Shown piece after piece: positions 17,890 to 26,102 of a stretch of DNA of 44,169 nt. The notes beneath the pieces were generated by a model. The model was not told where the DNA came from. It was given only the letters and a program-made list of their open reading frames with translations, and did no database searches. The DNA comes from Algoriphagus sp. (GTDB taxonomy: Bacteria; Bacteroidota; Bacteroidia; Cytophagales; Cyclobacteriaceae): positions 1-44,169 of the forward strand of contig JANQWS010000009.1 of the NCBI GenBank assembly GCA_030729785.1, given 5' to 3'. Position 1 is the first letter of the stretch, and each line of letters starts with the position of its first letter. Position numbers and translations under genes: made by a program.

Positions 17890-18835
17890 AGGTGTCCATG
17901 TGACGGTGTTTTTTACTCTCGTAAATATCGTCTAGCGTGAGTAAAATTCCGGTCTCCTCTACCTCTCCAAACTCGTCGTTAAGCGCAGTTCCAAAATTTT
18001 TCATACTTGGAGACAGGTTCATGTACGCATTGATCAGCGGAGGAATGTTCTCTCCCAATGCACGAATTCTCCCATTAAGTACTTTGTAGCCCTCCTTGTA
18101 ATCTATCCCTTCGAAGGGATTGGGCTGAGAAAGGATATCCGTTTCATAGCTCAACCTTAACTTTTCCTTAGGTTTTACTAACCCTTGATCATCAGGAAAA
18201 TAATAATTCATAAAATAGAGCAACAAATCGCGCCCTTCCCGATGGTAATGTGGGTACATGGTCACCTTTCCAAACAAGTATTTGACATGGGGATGAAGGA
18301 GTACGAAAGCACCCAATCCATCCCAAAGGTTGTCCAGACTAAACATTCCCTTGCGGTTGTCCAAACTAGGCTGGTAACTGGGTTGAACAAATGACCTTCC
18401 CAACTCAATGGTGTAGGGCAAGAAGTCCTGGATAAATTTGCCAGAAAAATCAAACAAGTGCTTGGTAGAAAGTTGAATTTCTTCATCAGAACCTAAGGCA
18501 TTCGTGCAACAAATAAGTCGATACCCTGCCACAATTTGTTCATCCTCCTCGTTCCAGGTGATCAGTTGTTCGTAGCAATTTTGGCTCGTATCATTCTCAT
18601 CCAGGTCCAATTCCATCCCCGTACCTCCTCCTGCTGCTCGAAAAGTCAATTCACGAAGCCTGCCAATCTCACGTACCACATTCGGAGCATTGTGGTAATT
18701 GACCAGGTATACGATGTTATCGCCATTGTTGGTATAACGAAGGAAGCGATCAGGGCTAAGTTCTGCCTTCAATAGTTCACGATCCACCGCAGGAATAAGC
18801 GCTTTCACCTCAGGCATTCGTTTTTCCAAGTTCAT
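17852..18835 (-). CDS. GNAT-fold N-acyltransferase, OlsB/GlsB-like (hemolysin family)
   Basis: This 327-residue protein is of the ornithine-acyl-ACP N-acyltransferase (OlsB) superfamily. Key segments are VREIGRLRELTFRAAGGGTGMELDLDE, EDEQIVAGYRL and TIELGRSFVQPSYQ, ending in an extended C-terminal part rich in Tyr and Phe. In Bacteroidota the related GlsB attaches a 3-hydroxy fatty acid to glycine or another amino acid, the first step to glycine lipids or flavolipin. The amino acid here cannot be told. The preceding gene overlaps it by 26 bp and encodes the O-acyltransferase expected for the second step. Confidence 0.82.
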   Translation of the reverse strand: MNLEKRMPEVKALIPAVDRELLKAELSPDRFLRYTNNGDNIVYLVNYHNAPNVVREIGRLRELTFRAAGGGTGMELDLDENDTSQNCYEQLITWNEEDEQIVAGYRLICCTNALGSDEEIQLSTKHLFDFSGKFIQDFLPYTIELGRSFVQPSYQPSLDNRKGMFSLDNLWDGLGAFVLLHPHVKYLFGKVTMYPHYHREGRDLLLYFMNYYFPDDQGLVKPKEKLRLSYETDILSQPNPFEGIDYKEGYKVLNGRIRALGENIPPLINAYMNLSPSMKNFGTALNDEFGEVEETGILLTLDDIYESKKHRHMDTFERDRHYGQRAK

Positions 18836-19631
18836 ACACTTTTGATTTCATATGGTCTGCCCACTCCGGATCGGATTTACTCCCGTCAAAATAGCTATAG
18901 GGTAACGGCTTTCCAAGTGTGATGTGAATTTTGCCTTTGCGCTGCTTGTACATTTCATCCACTAACCAGAACATTTCCAGGTTAACCTTCAAACCAATTT
19001 TTTTTCTAAAGTTGGCCAAATTGTAAAAAAACGAAGAATTTCTCCCAGAAATATGGGTTGGAATGACCGGCAACTGGTAGTGTTTTGACTTGGCAATAAA
19101 GCTCTTTTTCCAAAGTAAATCTTTGATCCCCTCCTCCTGCTTCCGCGAAACCAGGCCTGCAGGGAATATCAAAACCACATAACCTTGAGAATAAACCTCT
19201 TCGATACGCTGGTTCGCAGCCATAGAATTTTTTCCAAACTTGTTGACGGGGACAAAAAGAGGTTCAAAGTTGTTGAAAGTCATCAGCAGGTCATTCACCA
19301 AAATGCGCACATCTGGACGAATTTTACCAATGGCTTGTACAAAGGCAATCCCATCCATACCACCCAGGGGATGATTGGAAGCCAAAATTACACCCCCAGT
19401 TTTCGGGATATTTTCTTCCCCACTCACCGTCACATCCATCTCAAATTCCTGAATCAGTGCGTTGGCAAAGTCCCAGCCTTTTTTGGAAAGGTGCTTATTC
19501 AGCACCGAATTAAGCCATTCCTCGTGCGTCACCCGCTTCACGTAGCGAAGTAAAAATCCAGGCATCCACTTCAAGAGACTTGGGTTTTTTAAAGCAATCG
19601 CTTTTTCTATATCTATAAATTTTTGAGACAT
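18810..19631 (-). CDS. Lysophospholipid O-acyltransferase, PlsC/OlsA/GlsA-like
   Basis: This 273-residue protein has the glycerolipid acyltransferase signature in a longer form: ASNHPLGGMDGIAF has five residues between His and Asp where the classic motif has four, a variant seen in the amino-acid-lipid acyltransferases. Further blocks are FVPVNKFGKNS and VLIFPAGLVSRKQ (phosphate-binding). It would add the second, ester-linked fatty acid to the N-acyl amino acid made by the downstream gene product. First gene of the three-gene minus-strand unit. Confidence 0.85.
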   Translation of the reverse strand: MSQKFIDIEKAIALKNPSLLKWMPGFLLRYVKRVTHEEWLNSVLNKHLSKKGWDFANALIQEFEMDVTVSGEENIPKTGGVILASNHPLGGMDGIAFVQAIGKIRPDVRILVNDLLMTFNNFEPLFVPVNKFGKNSMAANQRIEEVYSQGYVVLIFPAGLVSRKQEEGIKDLLWKKSFIAKSKHYQLPVIPTHISGRNSSFFYNLANFRKKIGLKVNLEMFWLVDEMYKQRKGKIHITLGKPLPYSYFDGSKSDPEWADHMKSKVYELGKTNA

Positions 19632-19791
19632 GGCTCAATCAAAAACAAGAGTTAATTTCTTCCTACAACCCCACATATGGGCTAATTAGTCAAAAATAGA
19701 AAAAAATCTAGCATACAAACCCCGAACAAGCCCCTGGTTTTCTAGTTTCCTGAAAACCAAGTACCTTGATTTAAAATTGACCCCTAAAAAA

Positions 19792-20637
19792 ATGAACCTT
19801 GTTCTCACCGGAAGCACCTCCGGTATCGGATGGGAAACCCTCCTTGCATTATTGCCACAATTTGATCGGGTTTATCTACCCGTTAGAAACCTTGCCAAGG
19901 CAGAGAAGCTGATTCAACACCTTCCAGGAAAAGAAAAGATTGTTCTGATTTACCTAGACCTCAGCCAGCTCGCTTCGGTCAAGCAGGGTGCTGAGGAAAT
20001 TTGCCAGCAAATCGATGAAATTCATGTCCTAATCAACAATGCTGGCGGGATGTATCCAGCAGGAAAAAGAAGCAGCGAAGGACTCGACCTCAGTTTCTGC
20101 AGCAACCATCTGGGCCAGTTCCTCTTGTTTCAAGAACTGCTACCTGCTTTGCTCAAAGGCCAAGCAAAGGTCATCCAAGTAAGTTCCGAAGCACATCGCA
20201 TTGCTAGTCCTCCAGACAAGGATTTTTCGCTGCGTAAATCTTCAAGTACGGTAACTTCATATGCAAAAGTTAAATTATATAACATATTGTTTACAAATGA
20301 GATAAAAAATAAATATGAAAGTGAAGGATTAAGTACCTATTCCCTTCATCCTGGAGCTGTTCGAACGGCCTTTGGCTCGGAAGCCTCTCCTTGGGCCAAA
20401 GGGATTATTTCGTTTACCAAGCTCTTTTTTATCTCTCCAAAAGAAGGTGCTGCCACCACTATTTTTTTAGCTACCTCGCCGAAACAAAATCTTAAAAATG
20501 GGGGATACTATAAGAATAAAAAGCTAAGCCGTACCTCCACCCTTGCAAGGGATTCCAAACTTGGAAAAGCACTTTGGGAGTTTAGCCAAGGAGAAATCCA
20601 ACGCGTAATGGCCAACAGGAGTACCAACAAGCAGTAA
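19792..20637 (+). CDS. Short-chain dehydrogenase/reductase
   Basis: 281 residues from the ATG at 19792, which places the cofactor-binding TGSTSGIG at residues 6-13; an in-frame TTG at 19777 is less likely. NNAGG and the catalytic Ser followed by YAKVK are present, so it should be an active NAD(P)-dependent oxidoreductase. The overall pattern (long substrate loop, SLHPGAVRT) resembles the retinol-dehydrogenase/WW-domain-oxidoreductase-like branch. Substrate is unknown; a retinoid link is tempting given the cassette 2 kb away but has no direct support. Part of its 3' half (around 20260-20330) is more AT-rich than its surroundings. Confidence 0.88.
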   Translation: MNLVLTGSTSGIGWETLLALLPQFDRVYLPVRNLAKAEKLIQHLPGKEKIVLIYLDLSQLASVKQGAEEICQQIDEIHVLINNAGGMYPAGKRSSEGLDLSFCSNHLGQFLLFQELLPALLKGQAKVIQVSSEAHRIASPPDKDFSLRKSSSTVTSYAKVKLYNILFTNEIKNKYESEGLSTYSLHPGAVRTAFGSEASPWAKGIISFTKLFFISPKEGAATTIFLATSPKQNLKNGGYYKNKKLSRTSTLARDSKLGKALWEFSQGEIQRVMANRSTNKQ

Positions 20638-20655
20638 GAAGCCCACTAAATTCTG

Positions 20656-20663
20656 TAGTTTTG
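20656..20663 (+). promoter_or_regulatory. -7 element before the methyltransferase gene
   Basis: TAGTTTTG matches TAnnTTTG, and the ATG at 20669 lies only 5 bp downstream. If used, the transcript would be nearly leaderless. Confidence 0.35.
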
Positions 20664-20668
20664 CAGTA

Positions 20669-21565
20669 ATGAAAGACTTGATCCTATCCCTTTCTCCAGG
20701 ACCTTGGAAAGAATATGAATTAATTGATACAGGAGGCTTCGAGAAATTGGAGCGTTTTGGAAAATTTATTTTGAGTCGCCCTGAGCCCCAGGCGATCTGG
20801 GATAAATCCCTACCGGATGCTGAATGGAAAAAGTTGGCCCACGCCCACTTTGCCAAGGAAAAAAACAATCCCGAAAAAGGGCAATGGCAGCAGGTAAAGC
20901 CCATGCCGGATCACTGGCAACTCCCCTACAGCAATGCTGATGGCTTGACTATGACCCTTAACCTCTCCCAAACCTCCTTCAAGCACATCGGTGTGTTCCC
21001 GGAGCAAGCGGTCAATTGGGATTTTTTGTACCGTAAATTGAAAGCTTTTCCAACACCAAAGCCGAAGTTACTTAACCTTTTTGGCTATACAGGTGCGGCG
21101 AGCATAGCCGCAAGGGCCGCAGGAGCAGAAGTTTCCCACTTAGACTCAGTAAAGCAAGTAGTGACTTGGACCAAGCACAACATGGAATCTTCCGGCCTAG
21201 ATGGCATCCGCTGGATTGTGGACGATGCAATGAAATTTATCAAGCGCGAAGCTCGTCGTGGCAATGTCTACCAGGCCATTGTCCTCGATCCTCCCGCTTA
21301 TGGAAGAGGCCCAGAAGGGGAAAAGTGGATTTTGGAGGAACAAATCAACGAAATGCTAAAAACCTGCAAAGAGATTTTGGATCCTAAAAATCACTTGCTT
21401 TTGCTCAACATGTATTCCTTGAGTTTTTCTTCGCTTATCGCCGCCAATTTGATTCAAACGAATTTTGGAAGGGTGGAAAATGCTGAACAAGGGGAATTGT
21501 ATCTGGAAGAAAGTCAAGGAAAGAAACTTCCTCTGGGCATTTTTTACCGGTTTTCAAGTTTTTGA
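20669..21565 (+). CDS. Class I SAM-dependent methyltransferase, RlmI/RlmK-like
   Basis: A 298-residue protein with the SAM-binding motif NLFGYTGAASIAARAAGAEVSHLD written in parts as NLFGYTG and ASIAARAAGA, and the catalytic-side motif VLDPPAYGRGPEG, typical of the RlmI/RlmKL group of rRNA cytosine or guanine methyltransferases. It lacks the N-terminal PUA domain of RlmI, so the RNA target cannot be assigned. Aminotransferase gene follows 12 bp later. Confidence 0.85.
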   Translation: MKDLILSLSPGPWKEYELIDTGGFEKLERFGKFILSRPEPQAIWDKSLPDAEWKKLAHAHFAKEKNNPEKGQWQQVKPMPDHWQLPYSNADGLTMTLNLSQTSFKHIGVFPEQAVNWDFLYRKLKAFPTPKPKLLNLFGYTGAASIAARAAGAEVSHLDSVKQVVTWTKHNMESSGLDGIRWIVDDAMKFIKREARRGNVYQAIVLDPPAYGRGPEGEKWILEEQINEMLKTCKEILDPKNHLLLLNMYSLSFSSLIAANLIQTNFGRVENAEQGELYLEESQGKKLPLGIFYRFSSF

Positions 21566-21577
21566 CCATAATTCAAA

Positions 21578-22762
21578 ATGATCACCAATCGGCAACTTTT
21601 CCTATCTCATCTAGCCCAAACGACAGAGTTCCCATTAGCGATAGAAATCGTAAAGGCAGAGGGAATCTATCTTTATGGCCCGAATGGCCAACGCTACCTG
21701 GACCTGATCTCTGGCATTGGCGTGAGTAATGTAGGCCATTGCCATCCCAAGGTGGTAGCAGCCATCCACCAGCAAGTAGATCAATACCTCCACGTCATGG
21801 TCTATGGCGAATACATCCAATCCCCTCAAACCCTTTTGGCAAAAGCCTTGGTAGATACACTTCCTCCAGGTTTAGATAACGTATACTTAGTCAATAGCGG
21901 TTCGGAAGCCATCGAAGGCGCCATGAAGTTGGCCAAGCGCTACACCAATCGCCGCAACTTGATCTCCTGCACCAATGCCTATCACGGCAGTACCCAAGGC
22001 GCACTCAGCATCGGAGGCAACGAGGAATTCAAGCGCGGCTACCGCCCCCTACTCCCAGGTACCTCTCAAATTTTTTATGGGAGTTTCTCTGACCTGTCCA
22101 AGATTACTGAAGAAACTGCCGGAGTAGTCCTTGAAACCATCCAAGGAGAAGCGGGAATTCGCGTGGCCTGTACGACTTATTTCCAAGCCGTACAAGCACG
22201 ATGTCACGAAGTGGGGGCTTTACTTATCTTAGATGAGATTCAGGCTGGATTCGGCAGAACAGGCACCTTCTGGGCCTTTGAGCAGATGGGAATCGTGCCT
22301 GACGTGCTTGTTTGTGCAAAAGGTATGGGCGGTGGGATGCCTATAGGGGCCTTCATCGCCAACAAGGAAGTGATGGGGGTCTTCAAATCCAATCCCTTAC
22401 TGGGACACATCACCACATTTGGGGGACATCCAGTGTCTGCTGCTGCTTCTTTGGCGACCCTACAGGTACTGCAAGAGGAGAATTTGATCGAACAGGTTGC
22501 CGAAAAAGCCAAACTATTCAGGTCACTACTTATCCATCCACAAATCAAAGCCATTCGCAACCAAGGACTGATGATGGCGCTAGAGTTTGAGTCCTTTGAG
22601 GTGCTCAAACCCATCATTGACCGAGCGATCCAATTGGGTGTCATCACGGATTGGTTCCTATTCTGTGACGACAGCATGCGGATTGCCCCTCCTTTAACGA
22701 TCAGTTTGGATGAGATTAGAATTGCCTGCACGCTAATCTTACAAGCCATCGATGAAGCTTGA
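21578..22762 (+). CDS. Class III aminotransferase (acetylornithine/ornithine type)
   Basis: A 394-residue PLP enzyme of fold type I. The substrate and cofactor segments are NSGSEAIEGAMKLAKRYT, AYHGSTQGALS, LDEIQAGFGRTGTFWAFE (Asp219) and CAKGMGGGMPIGAF with Schiff-base Lys248. It resembles acetylornithine, ornithine and 4-aminobutyrate transaminases; the exact substrate is not set by the sequence, and no arginine genes are adjacent. It follows the methyltransferase gene closely. Confidence 0.88.
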   Translation: MITNRQLFLSHLAQTTEFPLAIEIVKAEGIYLYGPNGQRYLDLISGIGVSNVGHCHPKVVAAIHQQVDQYLHVMVYGEYIQSPQTLLAKALVDTLPPGLDNVYLVNSGSEAIEGAMKLAKRYTNRRNLISCTNAYHGSTQGALSIGGNEEFKRGYRPLLPGTSQIFYGSFSDLSKITEETAGVVLETIQGEAGIRVACTTYFQAVQARCHEVGALLILDEIQAGFGRTGTFWAFEQMGIVPDVLVCAKGMGGGMPIGAFIANKEVMGVFKSNPLLGHITTFGGHPVSAAASLATLQVLQEENLIEQVAEKAKLFRSLLIHPQIKAIRNQGLMMALEFESFEVLKPIIDRAIQLGVITDWFLFCDDSMRIAPPLTISLDEIRIACTLILQAIDEA

Positions 22763-22842
22763 GGCCCTCACACTAAAAATTTAACCTACTCTTTTCCATT
22801 TTTTATTCTAATTTTCCAGAGTTTCAAAACAGTTCGAAATTG

Positions 22843-25239
22843 ATGAAAACAACCCTTCGCATACTCGGTATCCTTCTATTTGTAGTACTAGCAACCCTTC
22901 TAGGTTTTATTTTCTGGAATAGCCCCCAATACGATGGGGAAGTGCAGGTGACTGGATTGAGCCAAGAAGTAGACATCCACTTCGATGACTATGGTGTACC
23001 CCATATCTATGCACAAAATGAGACCGATGCCTACCGCGCTTTGGGGTACATCCATGCGCAGGAACGCTTGTTTCAGTTGGAAATGATGCGCCGCGTTGGG
23101 TCAGGCACTCTTGCCGAGTTCCTTGGACCCGATGTGCTTGAAATCGATCAATTTTTTCACACCCTAGGCATCCCCAAACATGCCAAGGAAAGCACCAAAG
23201 CTTTGCTTGCTCAAGAAAGTACTCCTTGGAGAAGTGCTGCGCAAGCCTACATCGCAGGGGTCAACCAGTTTATCGAACAAGACAAACTCCCCCTAGAATA
23301 CCAACTACTTGGCAGCAAACCTCGTCCGTACACCTTGGATGACATGCATTCCATCTTGGGCTACATGACCTTTTCCTTTGGAATGGCCTTGAAAACAGAT
23401 CCTTTGGTAACCGAAATAGCCCGTAAATGGGGAGGCGACCACCTGGCTTCCTTGTCTGTACACACCCTTCCCTCGCATTTCGTCATCCCTGTTAACTACC
23501 CAGACTCTTTAGTGTCAGGAGCTCCTGCGATTGATTCAAAACTCAATGCCTTGCTCGATAAATTACCTACACCGCTTTTGGAGGGTTCCAATGGCTGGGT
23601 GATTTCAGGCAGCCGAACCAAGTCTGGCAAAGTTCTTTTTGCAAACGACACCCACATTGGATTCTCTTCCCCTTCTGTTTGGTTTGAAGCCCACCTTGAA
23701 TACCCCGGTTACAGCTTTTATGGAAATCACTTGGCAGGCATCCCTTTTGGACTAGTAGGACATTCCAGACACCACAGTGTTGGCCTAACCATGTTTGAAA
23801 ACGACGATCAAGATTTTTTTGAGGAAAAAATAAACCCTTCCAATCCCAATGAAATCCTAGTTGGAGATTCCATTTTCCCGATCACCACACGCACCGAAGT
23901 TATCCAGATCAAGGGACAGGAGTCAGTTGCTCAAGTAATCAAAGAAACGATTCATGGACCAATTATGAATGCGGTGGTCAAGGAAATCCAAGCACTGACT
24001 CCCAACCCGGTGTCCTCTTGGTGGGTATACTTACTCGAGCCTACCCGTGCCTTGGAGGCTGTTTACCAAATCAACCATGCACAAACCATGCAGGATGTGG
24101 CAGATGCCGCTGCACTCATCCATGCTCCAGGTCTCAATATCATGTATGGCGATAGTTCAGGCAATATTGCTTGGTGGGCTGCTGCAAAACTACCTATCCG
24201 TGGAGAGGGAGTGCATTCCAAAATTTTTGCCGATGGCTCAGATCTGGCAGCACAACCTCGAGGCTGGCACCCTTTCACCGAAAACCCACAAAGTATCAAT
24301 CCGGCTTCTGGCTTTGTTGCCTCTGCCAACAACCAGCCTGATTCGACTAAATCCGGAATCTTCTATCCTGGCTACTATTACCCTGGTGAGCGTTGGAATC
24401 GAATTTCCAAGACTGTTTCCGCTAGAAAAGACTGGGATCAAAAATCCATTCGCTCCTTACAATTGGAAACACGCAATGAGCAATCGGTGAAAAATGCATC
24501 CTTCTTGTTAGAGCAGGTAGAACAGGGAAAATTTGAAAATTACGAAGATATTCTTGGTGAACTCGCGGCTTGGGAAGGGGAACATGATTTGACCAGTACT
24601 GCCCCTACCCTGTATTACAAGTGGCTTTACCACACCTTACGACTCGCTATGGAAGATGAGTTGGGCAAAGAGGGATTTGAAAGTTACCTCCAAACTTTCA
24701 TGATGATTCGAAGTACTTCTCATTTTTTAACCCATGAACCAAACAAGTGGTGGAATAATAAAACCACGAAAGGGAAAGAAACGCGGGAAGAAATTGTGGC
24801 TGAAGCTTTAAAAGTAAGTTTGGAAGAACTCACCCAGCAGTTTGGAGAGAATCAGGGTAGTTGGAAATGGGGAAAAGCCGTAACCGTAGAACATCCCCAC
24901 CCATTGGGTTCTCAAAAGCCTTTGGATAAGCTTTTTAACGTGCGTACCGAAGCGGTAGAAGCGAATGAGGAGGCAGTGAATAAATTGGCCTTTGATCTAA
25001 ACGGAACAGGTATTTATAAAGTAACCTCAGGGCCTGCGATGCGTATCCTGTTGGATTTTGAGAATGTAGAAGAATCCGTTTCCGTTTTGCCTACCGGAAA
25101 CTCCGGGAATCGCTTTAGCAAGCACTATGCTGACCAAAAAGAACTCTATGTAGAAGGAAAGTACCGTCCTCAATTGATGAACAAGGAGGAAATATTGGGT
25201 ATTGCGAAAGGAACGCTGAAGTTAATTCCGAGGAAGTAG
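22843..25239 (+). CDS. Penicillin-acylase family Ntn hydrolase
   Basis: 798 residues from the ATG at 22843 (a TTG just before it is not needed). An N-terminal hydrophobic segment (about residues 5-25) exports or anchors it. The chain should self-cleave before the serine of EGSNGWVISGSRTKSGK (Ser249), giving alpha and beta subunits with Ser as N-terminal nucleophile; NDTHIGFSSPSVWFEAHL is the usual block after it, and the conserved Asn and Arg lie in the beta part. Family members cut amide bonds of penicillins, acyl-homoserine lactones or other N-acyl compounds, so quorum quenching or peptide scavenging are both possible. Single gene. Confidence 0.92.
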   Translation: MKTTLRILGILLFVVLATLLGFIFWNSPQYDGEVQVTGLSQEVDIHFDDYGVPHIYAQNETDAYRALGYIHAQERLFQLEMMRRVGSGTLAEFLGPDVLEIDQFFHTLGIPKHAKESTKALLAQESTPWRSAAQAYIAGVNQFIEQDKLPLEYQLLGSKPRPYTLDDMHSILGYMTFSFGMALKTDPLVTEIARKWGGDHLASLSVHTLPSHFVIPVNYPDSLVSGAPAIDSKLNALLDKLPTPLLEGSNGWVISGSRTKSGKVLFANDTHIGFSSPSVWFEAHLEYPGYSFYGNHLAGIPFGLVGHSRHHSVGLTMFENDDQDFFEEKINPSNPNEILVGDSIFPITTRTEVIQIKGQESVAQVIKETIHGPIMNAVVKEIQALTPNPVSSWWVYLLEPTRALEAVYQINHAQTMQDVADAAALIHAPGLNIMYGDSSGNIAWWAAAKLPIRGEGVHSKIFADGSDLAAQPRGWHPFTENPQSINPASGFVASANNQPDSTKSGIFYPGYYYPGERWNRISKTVSARKDWDQKSIRSLQLETRNEQSVKNASFLLEQVEQGKFENYEDILGELAAWEGEHDLTSTAPTLYYKWLYHTLRLAMEDELGKEGFESYLQTFMMIRSTSHFLTHEPNKWWNNKTTKGKETREEIVAEALKVSLEELTQQFGENQGSWKWGKAVTVEHPHPLGSQKPLDKLFNVRTEAVEANEEAVNKLAFDLNGTGIYKVTSGPAMRILLDFENVEESVSVLPTGNSGNRFSKHYADQKELYVEGKYRPQLMNKEEILGIAKGTLKLIPRK

Positions 25240-25248
25240 CAGAAATTT

Positions 25249-25266
25249 GTACTTGGTACATCGTAC
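25249..25266. repeat. GTACnnn heptad repeat, three units
   Basis: GTAC occurs at 25249, 25256 and 25263, exactly seven bases apart, in the 47-bp gap between the penicillin acylase gene and msrB. Same unit type as the arrays downstream of msrB. Confidence 0.75.
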
Positions 25267-25286
25267 AAACAATTTTCTAATTACCT

Positions 25287-25691
25287 ATGAAAAATAAATC
25301 CTACCCCATCCAAAAATCAGAAGAAGAATGGCAGGCACAATTGGATCCCCTATCCTACCAGGTCTTGCGTCAAAAAGGAACAGAAAGGCCCTTTACAGGT
25401 GCCTACACGCTTAATAAAGAAACGGGTATTTATTCCTGCAAAGGCTGTGGTAATCCCATTTTCCATTCCGATTTCAAGTACGACAGCGGCTGCGGTTGGC
25501 CTAGCTTTACCCATCCCATCCAGCCAGAGGCCATAGAAGTGCACATGGACTACAGCCACATGATGATCCGCGAGGAGATTCTATGCGCTGCCTGTGGAGG
25601 ACATTTAGGGCACCGCTTCCCAGATGGCCCTTCAGATAAGGGCGGCATCCGGTATTGCATCAATTCAGTGAGTATGGAGTTTGGAAAATAG
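25287..25691 (+). CDS. msrB: Peptide-methionine (R)-S-oxide reductase
   Basis: A 134-residue MsrB with all hallmarks: zinc ligands Cys51, Cys54, Cys100 and Cys103, the block DSGCGWPSFTHPI with Cys69, HLGHRFPDGP, and catalytic Cys124 in RYCINSVSMEF. It reduces the R epimer of methionine sulfoxide in proteins using thioredoxin. There is no signal peptide and no MsrA fusion. The gene lies between blocks of GTACnnn repeats; the second block starts at the last base of its stop codon. Confidence 0.96.
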   Translation: MKNKSYPIQKSEEEWQAQLDPLSYQVLRQKGTERPFTGAYTLNKETGIYSCKGCGNPIFHSDFKYDSGCGWPSFTHPIQPEAIEVHMDYSHMMIREEILCAACGGHLGHRFPDGPSDKGGIRYCINSVSMEFGK

Positions 25692-25729
25692 TACATTGTA
25701 CAATGTACCAAGTACCAGGTACAAAGTAG
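25691..25729. repeat. GTACnnn heptad array A
   Basis: GTAC starts at 25691, 25698, 25705, 25712 and 25719, with a degraded GTAG at 25726: an exact 7-bp period. The three variable bases are ATT, AAT, CAA, CAG and AAA. Confidence 0.85.
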
Positions 25730-25741
25730 AAATGCGGGATT

Positions 25742-25766
25742 GTACTAAGTACCAGGTACAAAGTAT
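25742..25766. repeat. GTACnnn heptad array B
   Basis: GTAC starts at 25742, 25749 and 25756, then GTAT at 25763. The unit order CAG, AAA repeats the end of array A, so the two blocks look like a duplication. Confidence 0.8.
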
Positions 25767-25785
25767 AAATACGCATAGAAATAAA

Positions 25786-25820
25786 TTTCGAACGTCGAAT
25801 GTCAAATTTCGAACGAAGAA
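25786..25820. repeat. TTCGAA-type heptad repeat
   Basis: Five consecutive 7-bp units: TTTCGAA, CGTCGAA, TGTCAAA, TTTCGAA, CGAAGAA. The period is the same as in the GTAC arrays but the core differs. Confidence 0.7.
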
Positions 25821-25839
25821 GAAAAACATCCAATTACCC

Positions 25840-25898
25840 ATACTTGGTACTTAGTACTTTGTACTTCGTACTTCGTACAAAATTGTTGTACTTCGTAC
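25840..25898. repeat. GTACnnn heptad array C (inverted relative to A and B)
   Basis: GTAC starts at 25847, 25854, 25861, 25868, 25875, then 25888 and 25895, with spacers TTA, TTT, TTC, TTC and TTC; these are the reverse complements of spacer types in arrays A and B, so A/B and C can fold on each other. The end overlaps the -33 element of the histidine promoter. Confidence 0.85.
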
Positions 25899-25914
25899 AA
25901 AACCCCTATATTTG
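25886..25914 (+). promoter_or_regulatory. Promoter of the histidine leader and operon
   Basis: TTG (25886-25888) and TATATTTG (25907-25914, exact TAnnTTTG) are 18 bp apart. The -33 element is embedded in GTACnnn array C. Transcription would begin near 25918, a few bases before the leader-peptide ATG, so the leader is almost leaderless. Confidence 0.6.
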
Positions 25915-25922
25915 CTACCGAA

Positions 25923-26006
25923 ATGAAATCAACAGCAGCAAATCTTACTTTTTCTCTGCCAGCACAGGTACCCCATCTGTTGCATCATTTCCATCATTCC
26001 TCTTGA
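25923..26006 (+). CDS. hisL: Histidine-rich leader peptide of the his operon
   Basis: A 27-codon open reading frame with five histidine codons, four of them within five residues near the end (HLLHHFHHSS before the stop). It lies between a well-formed promoter and hisG, the position and composition expected of an attenuation leader peptide that stalls ribosomes when charged tRNA-His is low. Bacteroidota his operons are known to carry His-rich leaders, so this is a new instance of a known idea. It begins MKSTAANLTFSLPAQVP. The stop codon forms the loop of a 6-bp hairpin. Confidence 0.78.
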   Translation: MKSTAANLTFSLPAQVPHLLHHFHHSS

Positions 26007-26064
26007 GAGGAAAGATACTACACCCACCCCGGTGATGCTGATGATAGGGATTCGGCCATTCACC
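25984..26064 (+). promoter_or_regulatory. Candidate his attenuator with alternative pairings
   Basis: The His-codon stretch (25984-25998) can pair with 26031-26045 (two 5-bp helices plus G-U pairs around a 2x2 mismatch). The first part of that second segment (26031-26037) can instead pair with 26057-26064. A separate 6-bp hairpin TTCCTC/GAGGAA (25997-26002, 26007-26012) spans the leader stop. These are mutually exclusive or competing folds. I see no U-tract terminator before hisG, so if the leader attenuates, it may act through Rho (the region is C-rich) or on hisG translation. Confidence 0.4.
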
Positions 26065-26102
26065 ACTCTTCACTCAACTAGTTACGCATTAAATAACTCC
26101 TC

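Noticed and set aside
20260..20340. AT-rich patch in the SDR gene considered as a sign of recent transfer or a frameshift
   Set aside because: The reading frame and the catalytic YAKVK motif are intact across it, so it is only a local codon-use difference.
22240..22749. A 169-codon frame on the minus strand
   Set aside because: It lies antisense to the well-supported class III aminotransferase and has low-complexity composition typical of a shadow.
25691..25898. Regularly spaced GTAC units considered as a CRISPR array
   Set aside because: The unit is only 7 bp, with 3-bp variable parts, and there are no cas genes. CRISPR repeats and spacers are each more than 20 bp.
25799..26035. A 78-codon plus-strand frame before hisG
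   Set aside because: Its sequence is translated repeat (VLSTLYFVLRTKLLYF) in a different frame from the His-rich leader, and it overlaps the his promoter.
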